Program-made: the position numbers and the translations under genes
Notes under the pieces: model-generated
What the model saw: the letters and a program-made list of their open reading frames with translations, nothing else
Told to the model about the DNA's origin: nothing
The model's database searches: none
NCBI GenBank assembly: GCA_017465745.1
Contig: JAFTVM010000006.1
Span: forward strand, 62,001 to 126,000
Source of the DNA: Oscillospiraceae bacterium
GTDB lineage: Bacteria; Bacillota; Clostridia; Oscillospirales; Oscillospiraceae
Reading direction: 5' to 3'
Length of the DNA stretch: 64,000 bases
Part shown: positions 40,818 to 50,483 of the stretch, one piece after another
Position numbering within the stretch: position 1 is the stretch's first letter
Layout of the letters: every line of letters starts with the position of its first letter

Positions 40818-41612
40818 TCATTCCACTTCCCGCAGCACGCCGTGGAGGACGAACCGGGCGTCGTCAAACTCATAGGTGCAGGTGGAGAAGGTAACCACCC
40901 TGTCATCGGTGGTGGGCGTGACGCCGGAGCTGAAATAGCTCTTCCGGGACAGCCCGTTGAGCCACTGGCCGAATTCCTCATCAGTGAAATACGGATTCCA
41001 GGCATTGGCATTGGTATCCGTCACATAGCCGGAGAAAAACCGGATCTCATAGCTTCCGCCGGGGGTCAGCAGCATGGCGTAGGGATGGGCGTCATAGAAG
41101 CTCTGGCTGCTGTAATCGCAGATCCGGGCGAACATGGAACCGTTCTTCATATGGTGTCCATGGAGCACGCTGTTGTTTGCCATGAAATCCGGGGACACGC
41201 CGCAGTCCAGGAAAATGCAGCCGGACTTATTGGTGGTGCCATCAAAGAGATGGGTCAGATAGTAGTCATTATCGGTGGTCTGAACAATGGGATAATTGAT
41301 CACCGTGCCGGGAATATAGATCCAGCCCACGACGTCGGGGTTGATGTCCCGGAGGGCTTCGAAATCCACGCTGGGCCAGTAGACCACTTCCTCCTGGACC
41401 TCGGGCTCGATGTAGTAGGTCTCGCCCTCAGGGGTGGTCGCAACCTCCCGGTGGGGGACGAAGGGCTCCGCCGTGGAGATGTACTGCTCCAGATCCCGGT
41501 AGCTGTCCTCACCGCCCTGATATTCCGTGGTGATCTGGACAATCTGCCAGACGGAGAACGCCAGCACGCCCACCAGAATGACCAGGATAATATAGTAGAT
41601 CGCTTTTTTCAT
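40818..41612 (-). CDS. Class B sortase
   Basis: 264 residues. One N-terminal membrane segment (about 4-26), then the sortase fold: [20 protein letters not shown] is typical of class B. The catalytic His is in LHGHHM (near 150), the Cys in TFSTCTYEF (near 244) and the Arg in DARFVLHG. It would transpeptidate sorting-signal proteins to the cell wall or polymerise them. No neighbour in this window has a recognisable LPxTG/NPxTN sorting signal. It lies 10 bp downstream of the lipoprotein gene. Confidence 0.92.
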   Translation of the reverse strand: MKKAIYYIILVILVGVLAFSVWQIVQITTEYQGGEDSYRDLEQYISTAEPFVPHREVATTPEGETYYIEPEVQEEVVYWPSVDFEALRDINPDVVGWIYIPGTVINYPIVQTTDNDYYLTHLFDGTTNKSGCIFLDCGVSPDFMANNSVLHGHHMKNGSMFARICDYSSQSFYDAHPYAMLLTPGGSYEIRFFSGYVTDTNANAWNPYFTDEEFGQWLNGLSRKSYFSSGVTPTTDDRVVTFSTCTYEFDDARFVLHGVLREVE

Positions 41613-41621
41613 GTGTACCTC

Positions 41622-42188
41622 TTAGTGCGTGGATGTATTGGGCTCCACGGCGGGGTTGGCAACGGACCAGGTATCGTCAAGACCTGTATCCACCTCCGCC
41701 CAAAGGAGCCACGTGGCCATATCGGCAGTGCCCGCATCGCCGGGCAGCTCATGGGACAGCGTCACCACACCATTTTCGATGGATTCAATGCCGACCCTGA
41801 CGGAACCGCTGCCGACGGTCTCGTAGACAACGATCAGCGCCTTATCAGCAAAATAAGCCTCGTCATAGGCGGCCAGTGCCTCATGGTCGGGAAGCTGTTC
41901 CACGCTGGTAATATAGCGTACGGAGCTGATAGCGCCGTTATAGGCCACCCGGACGCAGCCGGTGGCGCCAAGGTCGATCCCGTTTCCGGTTTCCTGCTCC
42001 ACGAAGGGCAGCGTCACACCGGGAGTCTCCATTTCCATAATCTCCACATCGCTCTGTGTCACGTTTTCAGCCGTTTCTTCGGTCATCTCTTCGGTCTGCC
42101 CCTGGGTATCAGCGGGGGCACCAGCGGCGCTCTGGCAGCCGCACAGCAGCATCACAAGAGTCAGCAGGATGCACAACATTCGTTTCAT
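41622..42188 (-). CDS. Secreted lipoprotein, possible PrcB-like C-terminal domain
   Basis: 188 residues from the ATG at 42188 after AAGGAAGG; upstream in-frame residues are not supported. Signal peptide with lipobox LMLLCGC (Cys near 18), then an acidic/Thr linker. The C-terminal part (about 85-170) has FADKALIVVYETVGSGSV and GVVTLSHELPGD, recalling PrcB_C-type domains seen with secreted proteases; this match is weak. It is upstream of the sortase and downstream of the subtilase on the same strand, so a surface role with either is plausible. Confidence 0.7.
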   Translation of the reverse strand: MKRMLCILLTLVMLLCGCQSAAGAPADTQGQTEEMTEETAENVTQSDVEIMEMETPGVTLPFVEQETGNGIDLGATGCVRVAYNGAISSVRYITSVEQLPDHEALAAYDEAYFADKALIVVYETVGSGSVRVGIESIENGVVTLSHELPGDAGTADMATWLLWAEVDTGLDDTWSVANPAVEPNTSTH

Positions 42189-42330
42189 AGCGGAACCTTC
42201 CTTTCTCAATTGTATTGGTACCGTTATTATAGGTTTTTGCCTCCAACGTGTCAAGGTTTCCCCCGCAATCTTAACGAAGGGTTTACAAAAGGGCCGCCAT
42301 TTTTATGGCGGCCCTCGGGGTTTAATTCGA

Positions 42331-45300
42331 TTACTTGGTGAAGGTGCCCACAGTCAGTGCATTGACAGTAAACTCTTCCTCCTGGCTCTCGGATTCCAGA
42401 CCGCCGGTGACTTCGGCGGAATGGATGGAGGCGGCCACATTGTAATCGCCGGTGTTGCCCAGATCGAACAGGCGGTCAGGGGTCTTGATCTCCACACGGT
42501 TCCAGTTCTCGTCCCAGGTAAACTCACCGGTACCGACGCCGCCAACGTACAGATACAGCTCGTTGGTGGTGCCGTTGTTCCAGTAGTCGTACAGGGAAAT
42601 GGCGAAGATGGGTGCGCCGTCGGAAGTCTCGCCGGCATACTCGATGTCGGAGAAGGAATAGGTCATACGGGGCAGGCTGCCCTGACGGAACATATCGGTC
42701 AGCGGGGTCTCCGCCACTTCACGGATGACGAAGACGCTGTAGGAAGCGTTGCCGTTCTCGTCCACGATCTCGACAGCTTCCACGCCGTGGAACTCATCAG
42801 AAATCAGACTCATACTGTCAGCACTGACATAGTTGGTGGTACCCCAGTCAGTGGTCTCAGAAGACATGCCAGCGACCTCGTCGATATACCACAGACGGCC
42901 CACGTTGTCCATAAGGACAAGCGTCTGGGTGGACGTATAGGTGATCTCAGGACCGCTTTGACCCATGAAGTCCATGGACATATACCGCTCAGTGCCGCCT
43001 TCGATGACCGTAACACCTGTGAATACGATCTCGCTGGATGCGCCATTACCGGTCTCGCCGGTGACGAAGCCGCCGTTAGCCTCTTCCAGGTAGGGCAGCA
43101 TATTGATGCGGCGCCACATGAAAGCATGCTCGGTCTCGTCGTAGGACTGATTGGCCTGCTCATCTGCCCAGTGGGTCAGGGGCTGGTCAACGTACAGGTG
43201 GTAGTTCATGATGCCGGTGAAGCTGTCCAGCTTCTCAGAGTAGGCCAGACCGAACATCATGTCACCGTCAACAGGCATCAGGGAATCGACGACCACGCCG
43301 GTTTCGGGATCGATCTCATAGATCATTCCGGTGTTGCCGTACTCGCAGGCCCAGATGGAGCCGCGGCCCATGGCGGAGGTGGCCAGAGCCAGACCGTAGT
43401 TATGCTCCTCGGGAGCGGTAACGGAATTGCCATCGGTCATGGTGGCTGCACCGCCGACCATCTCAAAGGCGTAGAGTCTGGAGTTGTAGGTGCTGCCCAC
43501 AGTGCCGCCCAGGGTGGAAACGATACCCTCCAGCTTCAGATCCAGAGCGGTGACATTGACGGTGACGGTGTCAAACTTGGTCTCGTCTACCTTATTGGCG
43601 GCGGTGACGATGGCAGTACCTGCACCGACGGCAGTGATGGTGCCCTTTTCGTCCACGGTGACAACCTCAGTATTGTCAGAGGACCAGGTCAGTTCCTTGC
43701 GAGCGGTGTACCAGGGATCAAAATCACATCCCAGGGTCTTGATGCCGCCCAGATTCATGGTAACCGTGTCGTCCCGCAGGACAGGGGTACCGATCTCGCT
43801 GGTGTCCATGGAAGGAACATTGGAATGCTCTTCCCTGGCGGCGCTGGAATCGGTCAGGGGTGCGAACAGGGCGCAGGTCTCACCGGTCAGGGTGCCCACG
43901 ACCTCGGTAGAGATCATGGTGGTGACATTGCCCTCTTCATCGGTAACATCTTCGGTAACGGTGGGATCAATGACCACCAGCTCAGCGTCCATGGAGAACA
44001 TACCGGCTGCGTCAAAACGGGCCCAGTACAGCTTCTCGGAATTGTGATCCCAGGTCATGGACTGCAGATAATCCATGGTCATACCGGTATCACCAAGCAT
44101 CGTGGAACGGTAGGAAACGGAGCCGTAATAATTCTGGGGATAGAACTTCCACAGCTGCGCGTTGCTCTCAACGGTCTCCCACTCGCCGGTTTCATTGTTC
44201 CAAACATCCTCGTAGCTCAGACCCATGACGTACATGATGCCCTCGTCGTCACAGGCCAGCGTCAGACCGCACAGGCCGTCACGGTTGACAATCCAGTCTT
44301 CCTGGTATGCTTCCACATCCACCCAATTCTCTTCATCATAGTAGGCGCCGCGGATGTTGATGGAATTGATGTAGGTTGCGGTGCCCCACTGATCCTCGTA
44401 GATGTACAGGCCGTAGAGCTTGCCATCGGCGTAGTTGTAGGCAAAGTCCTGATAGATATTGTCCAGAGTGGTGATGTAAGTCTCTTCCAGATCCAGGCTG
44501 TCGGTCAGCATATCCTCGTAGGCGAAGCCGTAGAGCTTGCCGTCCTCGGTCTGGGCCAGGACCTGGCCGTTGACGTACTCAGCAGCGACGAAATTGATAT
44601 CGCTGGAGAAGATGCCGGTCTCGTCCATATCGACGCCCTCACCGAAGGCGACCCATCTGTTGACGCCGGTGGCGTAGTCATACTGGAAGGCCACCAGATC
44701 ATCGAAGGAGTTGCCGTCGCCGTTCAGGTTCAGGCCGTAATAGGACTCGTTCAGGGCGTAGTCGCCCAGGACCAGAATGATCTTGTTGCTGGTAACGTCG
44801 GTGATATCATAGGTAACGGTATAATTCTGATAGCCGTTTTCATCCTCAGCCACGTCCTCAACGCCCTCGCGCATGAACTCGACGATGGAGCTGCCGTCCA
44901 TCATGCCCACGACTGCGGTGGAGACGTTGTCACGGAAGGACACCTCCAGGAACTTCTCGTCAGTGTCCAGATCATGCAGCTTCCGGACACTCAGCAGCTG
45001 GGGAGCCTCCAGGTCGATGGTGATGGGATAGCTGATGGATTCGTAGGTGTCATCGGCATCCACGCCCTTCAGGGCAAATTCCAGGATCAGCTCGGTGTTG
45101 TTGGGCAGGCCGGCAACATCGTAGGGATCCAGGTCGTACCAGGAATAAACGCTGGGCATCAGCGCGCCGGCGCCCTGGTTGAAGTAGCTCTTGGAGATAT
45201 TTTCGTAGGTTCTGCTGTCGTACACCTCGCCGGTATTGGCGTCGGTGTAGGTGACGGTCATCTCTGCTGCGTTTCGCATGGTGGAGATGTAGGCATTGAT

Positions 45301-48219
45301 GATGGAATCAAAGTAGCCGTTGCCGTCGGGCGACAGGGAGATGTGGGCAGGATCGAAAACCTCATTCACATACAGGTTGGCGCCGGGAACGGTGGAGTCC
45401 ATGGAACCATCGGGCAGCTGGCCGAATTCGGACCAGATGGCGTGGTAGTACTGGTTACCCACCCGACGCTCGTTCAGGTAGTCGTAGTAGTAGACCTCAT
45501 CGTCCAGCACGCTGGGCTCAGCCCAGTCGCCGTAGAAGCCCAGGTAAGGCAGGGACAGGGAAACTGCGCCTGCGTTCTTTGCGGTCAGGTAGGTGAAGCC
45601 TTCCACGTAGCCGCCGTTGACGAAGAACTTATCGAAGTAAGCCCTGTCGTCCTCGGTGAGGGTGACATTGACATTGACCACAGCAGTCTCACCGGCAGCG
45701 ACCATCAGCACTTCGGCTTCCAGGTCAGCCACGGACGCCTTGCCCACCAGGGCATCCAGGTAAGCCTGAACGTCATCGGCGGAGACAGCCTCGTCGGCGG
45801 TGGTGTCGTAGCGGAATGCCACATCGCTCCAGTTTTCGTCCATGGGGGCGCCCTGCACAGCCTGGTAGATCCAGTATGCGTCATGGGAGCCGCAGATGCC
45901 GCTGTCGTCCACATCGTGGGTCAGAATGGAGGCGTCGGATTCGGTGGTGGTCGCAGCAGACAGGGCAACGGGAGTGCCGGACATAAAGTCCTGGCCGTCG
46001 CCGCCTTCACCGTAGGAGGTAACGCCTTCTGTCTGGGCAGTGGTGTTCAGCGCATAGAACATGGGGCTGTCACCAAAGTTGTGGACGTTGAACGCGTAAT
46101 CGTAGGAACCGGTGCGGCCGTTGTCGTCGCCCAGCTCCACCTTGGCGGTGTCGCTGCCGTCCACGGTCAGGTAAGCCCGGGTGTTGACGGCATTGAAGGC
46201 GTTAGCCAGGCCGGAGCCCTGGGAACGGGGAGAATAGGTCACACCGTTGTCGGGATAGACCAGGGGCTCGGAGGTGGACATCAGCAGGTCCCGGACCAGC
46301 TCACGATAGTCGGTGGTCTCGTCATCAAAGTTCTCACGGACATACTCCATGACCAGGGCGGAGATACCGGCCAGGTTGGGGGCGGACATGGAGGTGCCGC
46401 TGTAGACGCCGTAGGTGCCGTCGTTGGTGGTGGAGTAGATATTGCCGCCGGGGGCGGTGATGTCAGGCTCCAGGGTCAGGTCGGGTGCAGGACCCCAGGA
46501 GGAGAAGCTGCTCATGGTGTAGGCAGCGGAATTCTCCATATTGGCCAGATCCTCGGGGAAGGAGATGGTCAGATTCGCATTCTCTTCCAGCGCAGCGAGC
46601 AGATACTCACCATTGGCCATGGTGATGGAAACAGCGGGGATCAGGGTTTCGCTGTCAGTCAGATCCATGCCGATCTCGCCGGTGGTGTTATTGTAAACGA
46701 TACAGGCCACAGCACCGGCAGCAGCGGCGTTGTCGACCTTTTCCACAAAGCTCAGGACACCGCGCTGGACCAGGGCCACCTTGCCGGTGACATCCAGACC
46801 CTCGTAGTCCTCGGGAGCGCCGGTATTGGGCACGGCAACAACGCCGTACTCGTCGGTCAGAGTGGTCAGCGGATAGCGGGGGAAGTCGGTTGCAGTGTCA
46901 GCATAGCCCATCTTGTAACCGTCTACATCGATGTACAGGGCAGGATATGCCACATTCTCCACGGAAGCGACGGACATGACGTTGTGGTAGGCGCCGGGGG
47001 CACCCAGCACAGCGTTGTCGGGATGGCTGGTCAGGTTCTGGTTGGTGCCCCAGGTGTTGCCGTAGCCGGAGTTGAAATTGTTACCGGCGGAGATGGTCAG
47101 CACCACGTCGGACTCGCCGATCAGGGCGAAGTACTCGTCCATCTGGAAATCACCGGAGGTGGTGAAGCCTGCGGGAGAACCCAGGGACAGGTTGATGACG
47201 TCGGCGCCCAGCATCTTGGCGTCTTCCAGTGCAGCCAGGATGGCAGCGTCACCGGCGCCCTCACCGTTGAGGCCGAAGACCTTCATGGCCATCAGCTGGG
47301 CATCGGGCGCAACACCCACCACATCGCTGCCTTCCACCTTGTTGGCGGCGGCAATACCGGCAACATGGGTACCATGGTCGCCCTGGGTGTCGCCGCTGTG
47401 GGTGAAGTTGGTGTTGTCATCGCAATAGTTGAAGCCGAAGACCACCTTGGAGTTGACATAAACGTCCTCCAGACTGAGGCCTTCGTAACGGGCGGTGGCG
47501 TTCAGGGGCTTGGATGCCAGATCCGCTCTGATGTCATCAGCGGTCAGGGCGATCTCCACGTCCTCGTCCAGGGCCTGGAAATTCTGATGGCTGATGTCCA
47601 GACCGGTATCGATGACGGCGATGACCAGTCCCTCACCGCTGTAGCCGTTTGCCCAGGTTTCCTCACGGCCGATCATGGCGCCGTCGTTGTTGGTCAGGGG
47701 CTGGGCCGTGTTCTCACAGACATGGTAGACCCGCTGCAGCAGAACGTCCTTGACGCCGTCCACAGCCTTGATGTCGGAGATCATGCCGTAGGGAACCTCG
47801 GCGGAGACTGCGTTCAGCAGCCAGGTGTAGTTGTAGCCCACATCCAGAGACTCGCCCTCCAGAACGGTCTCTTCGATGGCGGCAACCACGTCAGCCTGGG
47901 TCTCTTCCAGCGCCTGGACCTGCTCCAGGGTCTCGTCATTGACCACAGCGTTGACGTCGGTCTCCATGACGGATTCCTCTTCCATAACGATGATGACCTT
48001 GACCTGGTCGTCATCGGCGTAAACCTCCTCAGCCTCCAGCTTCTGGGCGGCGGAATCGGTATTCAGTTCCAGGGAGTAGTCATTACCATCCAGCTGCTCG
48101 ATGGCCAGATCGGTCACGATGGTATCATCGGTCTGCGCGGCAAAAACGCTCACAGGAACCAGGGACAGAACCATGCACAGGCAAAGGCAGACTGCCAGAA
48201 ATCTTCTCATATTCATCAT
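42331..48219 (-). CDS. Giant secreted subtilase (S8 family)
   Basis: 1962 residues. A signal peptide (about 1-28, cleaved after SVFAA) is followed by an acidic propeptide. The catalytic triad is Asp in AVIDTGLD (near 200), His in DHGTHVAG (near 282) and Ser in YSGTSMSAPN (near 610). A protease-associated-like insert lies between His and Ser. The long C-terminal region includes Fn3-like and bacterial Ig-like (Big2) sequence near 1480-1555 (WSSDNTEVVTV, then ITAVGAGTAIV), then repeats. It ends without an LPxTG motif or membrane segment. It resembles C5a-peptidase-like surface subtilases. It starts 3 bases into the end of the cohesin/FIVAR-like gene and is probably co-expressed. Confidence 0.92.
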   Translation of the reverse strand: MMNMRRFLAVCLCLCMVLSLVPVSVFAAQTDDTIVTDLAIEQLDGNDYSLELNTDSAAQKLEAEEVYADDDQVKVIIVMEEESVMETDVNAVVNDETLEQVQALEETQADVVAAIEETVLEGESLDVGYNYTWLLNAVSAEVPYGMISDIKAVDGVKDVLLQRVYHVCENTAQPLTNNDGAMIGREETWANGYSGEGLVIAVIDTGLDISHQNFQALDEDVEIALTADDIRADLASKPLNATARYEGLSLEDVYVNSKVVFGFNYCDDNTNFTHSGDTQGDHGTHVAGIAAANKVEGSDVVGVAPDAQLMAMKVFGLNGEGAGDAAILAALEDAKMLGADVINLSLGSPAGFTTSGDFQMDEYFALIGESDVVLTISAGNNFNSGYGNTWGTNQNLTSHPDNAVLGAPGAYHNVMSVASVENVAYPALYIDVDGYKMGYADTATDFPRYPLTTLTDEYGVVAVPNTGAPEDYEGLDVTGKVALVQRGVLSFVEKVDNAAAAGAVACIVYNNTTGEIGMDLTDSETLIPAVSITMANGEYLLAALEENANLTISFPEDLANMENSAAYTMSSFSSWGPAPDLTLEPDITAPGGNIYSTTNDGTYGVYSGTSMSAPNLAGISALVMEYVRENFDDETTDYRELVRDLLMSTSEPLVYPDNGVTYSPRSQGSGLANAFNAVNTRAYLTVDGSDTAKVELGDDNGRTGSYDYAFNVHNFGDSPMFYALNTTAQTEGVTSYGEGGDGQDFMSGTPVALSAATTTESDASILTHDVDDSGICGSHDAYWIYQAVQGAPMDENWSDVAFRYDTTADEAVSADDVQAYLDALVGKASVADLEAEVLMVAAGETAVVNVNVTLTEDDRAYFDKFFVNGGYVEGFTYLTAKNAGAVSLSLPYLGFYGDWAEPSVLDDEVYYYDYLNERRVGNQYYHAIWSEFGQLPDGSMDSTVPGANLYVNEVFDPAHISLSPDGNGYFDSIINAYISTMRNAAEMTVTYTDANTGEVYDSRTYENISKSYFNQGAGALMPSVYSWYDLDPYDVAGLPNNTELILEFALKGVDADDTYESISYPITIDLEAPQLLSVRKLHDLDTDEKFLEVSFRDNVSTAVVGMMDGSSIVEFMREGVEDVAEDENGYQNYTVTYDITDVTSNKIILVLGDYALNESYYGLNLNGDGNSFDDLVAFQYDYATGVNRWVAFGEGVDMDETGIFSSDINFVAAEYVNGQVLAQTEDGKLYGFAYEDMLTDSLDLEETYITTLDNIYQDFAYNYADGKLYGLYIYEDQWGTATYINSINIRGAYYDEENWVDVEAYQEDWIVNRDGLCGLTLACDDEGIMYVMGLSYEDVWNNETGEWETVESNAQLWKFYPQNYYGSVSYRSTMLGDTGMTMDYLQSMTWDHNSEKLYWARFDAAGMFSMDAELVVIDPTVTEDVTDEEGNVTTMISTEVVGTLTGETCALFAPLTDSSAAREEHSNVPSMDTSEIGTPVLRDDTVTMNLGGIKTLGCDFDPWYTARKELTWSSDNTEVVTVDEKGTITAVGAGTAIVTAANKVDETKFDTVTVNVTALDLKLEGIVSTLGGTVGSTYNSRLYAFEMVGGAATMTDGNSVTAPEEHNYGLALATSAMGRGSIWACEYGNTGMIYEIDPETGVVVDSLMPVDGDMMFGLAYSEKLDSFTGIMNYHLYVDQPLTHWADEQANQSYDETEHAFMWRRINMLPYLEEANGGFVTGETGNGASSEIVFTGVTVIEGGTERYMSMDFMGQSGPEITYTSTQTLVLMDNVGRLWYIDEVAGMSSETTDWGTTNYVSADSMSLISDEFHGVEAVEIVDENGNASYSVFVIREVAETPLTDMFRQGSLPRMTYSFSDIEYAGETSDGAPIFAISLYDYWNNGTTNELYLYVGGVGTGEFTWDENWNRVEIKTPDRLFDLGNTGDYNVAASIHSAEVTGGLESESQEEEFTVNALTVGTFTK

Positions 48220-49178
48220 GCCTTGCCTCCCTTGTTTTTCTTATTCATGACCACCAGGACCGCCACGATGGCCACGACACAGACCACGGCCAGCACAATG
48301 GGCACAACCAGGTCAGCATCGTCACCGGTCTCCACGCCCTTGATCTTCAGACCGGCAATGGCGGCCTTCAGCGCAGCGGCAGCGGCATCCACCTCAGCCT
48401 GGGTGGCGTTGGGATCATCAAATACTTCTCTGGCGTCTTCCAGAGCCTCCACCAGAGCATTCCAGCTGTACTCGGTGTAGTTGCCCTTCTTCAGGCCCTC
48501 TGCAATGATAATGGCCTTCTTCAGCTCGCGCTTGTCCACACCACCGGCGGGCACATCGGCCAGCTCCAGGGCATCGATGGCGGCACGCAGCGCTGCAACG
48601 GCGGCGTCCACCTCAGCCTGCGTGGCAGCGGGATCAGCCAGGACTGCCTCGGCGGCAGCCAGAGCCTTTTCAAAAGCGGCCCAGGATTCTGCAGTGTAGT
48701 TGTCCTCATCGAGACCCTGCGCCTGCAGAACGGTCTTATACAGCGCCAGCTTATCCACTGCGGGTGCATCGGTGATCTCCGCGCCGGTCAGGGTACCCTC
48801 CAGGGTCACATCCTCGCTGGAAGTGCCGGCGAAGTTCACCTGGATCAGCATTTCATTTCCCTCAGGAACGAAAGCCTCGGGGGCGACCCAGCTGATAAGT
48901 ACGACGCCCGCTTCGTCAGCATTGACAGCATGCATGGCAACGCAGGACTCGTTGACGGTGACGGACTGATAAGTCAGCTTCTGTGCATCATAATTCACAG
49001 CCACAAGACCGTCGGTGACGGTAGCGTCGGTGACAATGAAGGCAACAGTGCCATCGTCGGTGTCAGTTTCCGTGATCCACACGGAACCATTGTCGGCCGC
49101 GAAAACGCCCATGGCCATTATCATGCACAGCACCAGCGCCAGAGCGAGAACGCGGACAGAATTTCTCACACGTTTCAT
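48216..49178 (-). CDS. Surface protein with cohesin-like and two FIVAR-like domains
   Basis: 320 residues from the ATG at 49178; an ATG at 49181 is only 2 bases from AGGAGG. Signal peptide (about 1-27), then a beta-rich cohesin-like domain (about 28-135). Two FIVAR-like helical repeats follow (about 140-207 and 213-280), each with the tail ADPAATQAEVDAAVAALR or a close variant. A C-terminal membrane segment (about 288-312) and basic tail NKKNKGGKA anchor it; no sortase motif is seen. It may present or tether the overlapping subtilase at the cell surface; this is inference. Confidence 0.75.
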   Translation of the reverse strand: MKRVRNSVRVLALALVLCMIMAMGVFAADNGSVWITETDTDDGTVAFIVTDATVTDGLVAVNYDAQKLTYQSVTVNESCVAMHAVNADEAGVVLISWVAPEAFVPEGNEMLIQVNFAGTSSEDVTLEGTLTGAEITDAPAVDKLALYKTVLQAQGLDEDNYTAESWAAFEKALAAAEAVLADPAATQAEVDAAVAALRAAIDALELADVPAGGVDKRELKKAIIIAEGLKKGNYTEYSWNALVEALEDAREVFDDPNATQAEVDAAAAALKAAIAGLKIKGVETGDDADLVVPIVLAVVCVVAIVAVLVVMNKKNKGGKA

Positions 49179-49181
49179 CAT

Positions 49182-49299
49182 ATCCTCCTATATATTTTTC
49201 TTTGAACGGCCCCTCCCCCGGCTCACTGGAAAAGCCATGGCAGCTCCGTTCCGATCCGAAGTTTCCTGTCTTTCATATAAAGACAAAAATCCTCCAAAC
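49182..49299 (-). promoter_or_regulatory. Structured leader of the surface-protein operon
   Basis: The minus-strand leader has a perfect TGTCTTT/AAAGACA hairpin, then GAACGG and CCGTTC arms enclosing GC-rich sequence, and ends at AGGAGG. I recognise no riboswitch class. The 368-bp gap 49179-49546 contains this leader, the promoter, AT-rich sequence near 49340-49420 with no gene, and the HAD terminator. Confidence 0.35.
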
Positions 49300-49305
49300 C
49301 CCTAT

Positions 49306-49334
49306 AGTATACACCTGATGCCAAAACGTGTCAA
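49306..49334 (-). promoter_or_regulatory. Promoter of the surface-protein/subtilase operon
   Basis: Minus strand TTGACA (49329-49334), 17-bp spacer, TATACT (49306-49311). Confidence 0.78.
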
Positions 49335-49492
49335 TGAATTATTTATCATTTTCCTCCAGATTTGGGGCATATTTTCCAACCTTTTGTTTTCGTTATTGGT
49401 ATATTCAATTTTAATATTCATGGGCCTCCGTTTCTGCCCCCCCGCCACGCTCCTGCGCCCGGTATGACCCACAAAAAAGTCCGCAGGATTGT

Positions 49493-49530
49493 AAAAAACA
49501 GGAAACCCCCAAAGGCGTTTCCTGTTTTTT
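49493..49530 (-). terminator. Terminator of the ECF-ABC-HAD operon
   Basis: 14-bp perfect stem (AAAAAACAGGAAAC with GTTTCCTGTTTTTT) just after the HAD stop codon. Confidence 0.88.
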
Positions 49531-49546
49531 GATATGCAGACCAGGC

Positions 49547-50014
49547 TCAGGTGCGCAGGGTTGCCCGCAGACGGTCAGTTTTCAGCAGCAGGTCCAACGC
49601 ATCGTGGATGGAGGTCACCACCACGTCGCAGCGGCTCAGCAGGGCGCCGCAGCAGCCCTCTTTGCCGATGACGCAGATGGAAAGGTCAGCTGCATCGGAC
49701 ATCTGGATGTCGTTGAAGCCGTTGCCGATGGTCACCACACCGCCGGTGAGCTTCTTCGCTTCCGCGGCCTTGATTTCCCCCACTTCGGTGGTGGGAAAGG
49801 TCTTGACCTCCAGAGGCAGTCCCTCACAACGTTTTGCGGCGGTGCCGTGGGTATCGGCGGTGATAACGCAGATCTGCAGATCCCGGCGCAGCTGCTCCAG
49901 CCGCCGGGCAACGCCCTCGATAATACAGCCGTCTTCGGCGATGGTGCCGTTGTAGTCCAGGATCAGGTGGGACAGCACCATCTCCCCCCGTCCGGGAATT
50001 CTGATTTTCAGCAT
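49547..50014 (-). CDS. HAD-family soluble P-type-ATPase-like protein
   Basis: 155 residues from the ATG at 50014, after CAGGAGGAAG. Motif I reads LDYNGTIAEDG, with Asn where most HAD phosphatases have the second Asp; later motifs are VITADTHG (motif II Thr) and GNGFNDIQM (motif IV). The DYNGT form is seen in soluble P-type ATPase-like HAD proteins. The reaction is unknown. It is the last gene of an operon with an ABC exporter and a DUF4418 protein. Confidence 0.82.
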   Translation of the reverse strand: MLKIRIPGRGEMVLSHLILDYNGTIAEDGCIIEGVARRLEQLRRDLQICVITADTHGTAAKRCEGLPLEVKTFPTTEVGEIKAAEAKKLTGGVVTIGNGFNDIQMSDAADLSICVIGKEGCCGALLSRCDVVVTSIHDALDLLLKTDRLRATLRT

Positions 50015-50048
50015 AGCTTCCTCCTGGGTCGATTTTTCGGCTTTGGGA

Positions 50049-50468
50049 TCAATCCGGGATCTGGCCTTCCCTGCCGCTGAGCAGGTTGATGCCCGATGCG
50101 GCAATGGTGACAGCCGCCGCGCCCATGCCCCAGAGCCTGGTCACATTGCAGCGCATCTCCTCGTTGGCGCAAACGCCGATCAGGCTGGTAAAAACCAGAA
50201 ACAGCACCGCCCCCGCCACGGCGGTGACCACCATCAGGCCCTTGTATTCCTTCTTTGCCAGCAGCGCCATGACGGCAGCTGCCAGAATGATAAATGCAAC
50301 CGCCATCGCAGCCTGTGCCGCCCAGTGGCACTTCATGGGCACCTGCTTGCCGCTGGCCAGCTCCAGCAGCCCGCCGCAGACGGGCGCCCAGATCTTCACA
50401 GCGCCCACCATGACGGCCCCGGCGAGAAGCTGCAGGACGATAAGAATATTACTCAGTTTGGTTTTCAT
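50049..50468 (-). CDS. DUF4418-family small membrane protein
   Basis: 139 residues from the ATG at 50468 after GGAGG; the longer ORF start has no site. About four membrane segments with cysteines between them (APVCGG, MKCHWAAQAAM, GVCANEEMRC). DUF4418 proteins are commonly found beside MacB-like ABC transporters, as here, but have no assigned function. The CDS follows the ATPase gene by 15 bases. Confidence 0.72.
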   Translation of the reverse strand: MKTKLSNILIVLQLLAGAVMVGAVKIWAPVCGGLLELASGKQVPMKCHWAAQAAMAVAFIILAAAVMALLAKKEYKGLMVVTAVAGAVLFLVFTSLIGVCANEEMRCNVTRLWGMGAAAVTIAASGINLLSGREGQIPD

Positions 50469-50483
50469 TTCGTATTCCTCCAT

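Noticed and set aside
41962..48480. 2172-codon plus-strand open frame across the subtilase
   Set aside because: Antisense shadow of the subtilase; low-complexity Gly/Val/His/Gln composition and no signal or motif. The minus-strand gene has catalytic triad and signal peptide.
49182..49299. Cyclic di-GMP class I riboswitch before the surface-protein gene
   Set aside because: Some words look similar, but the conserved core (GCAAA and paired tetraloop elements) is not present.
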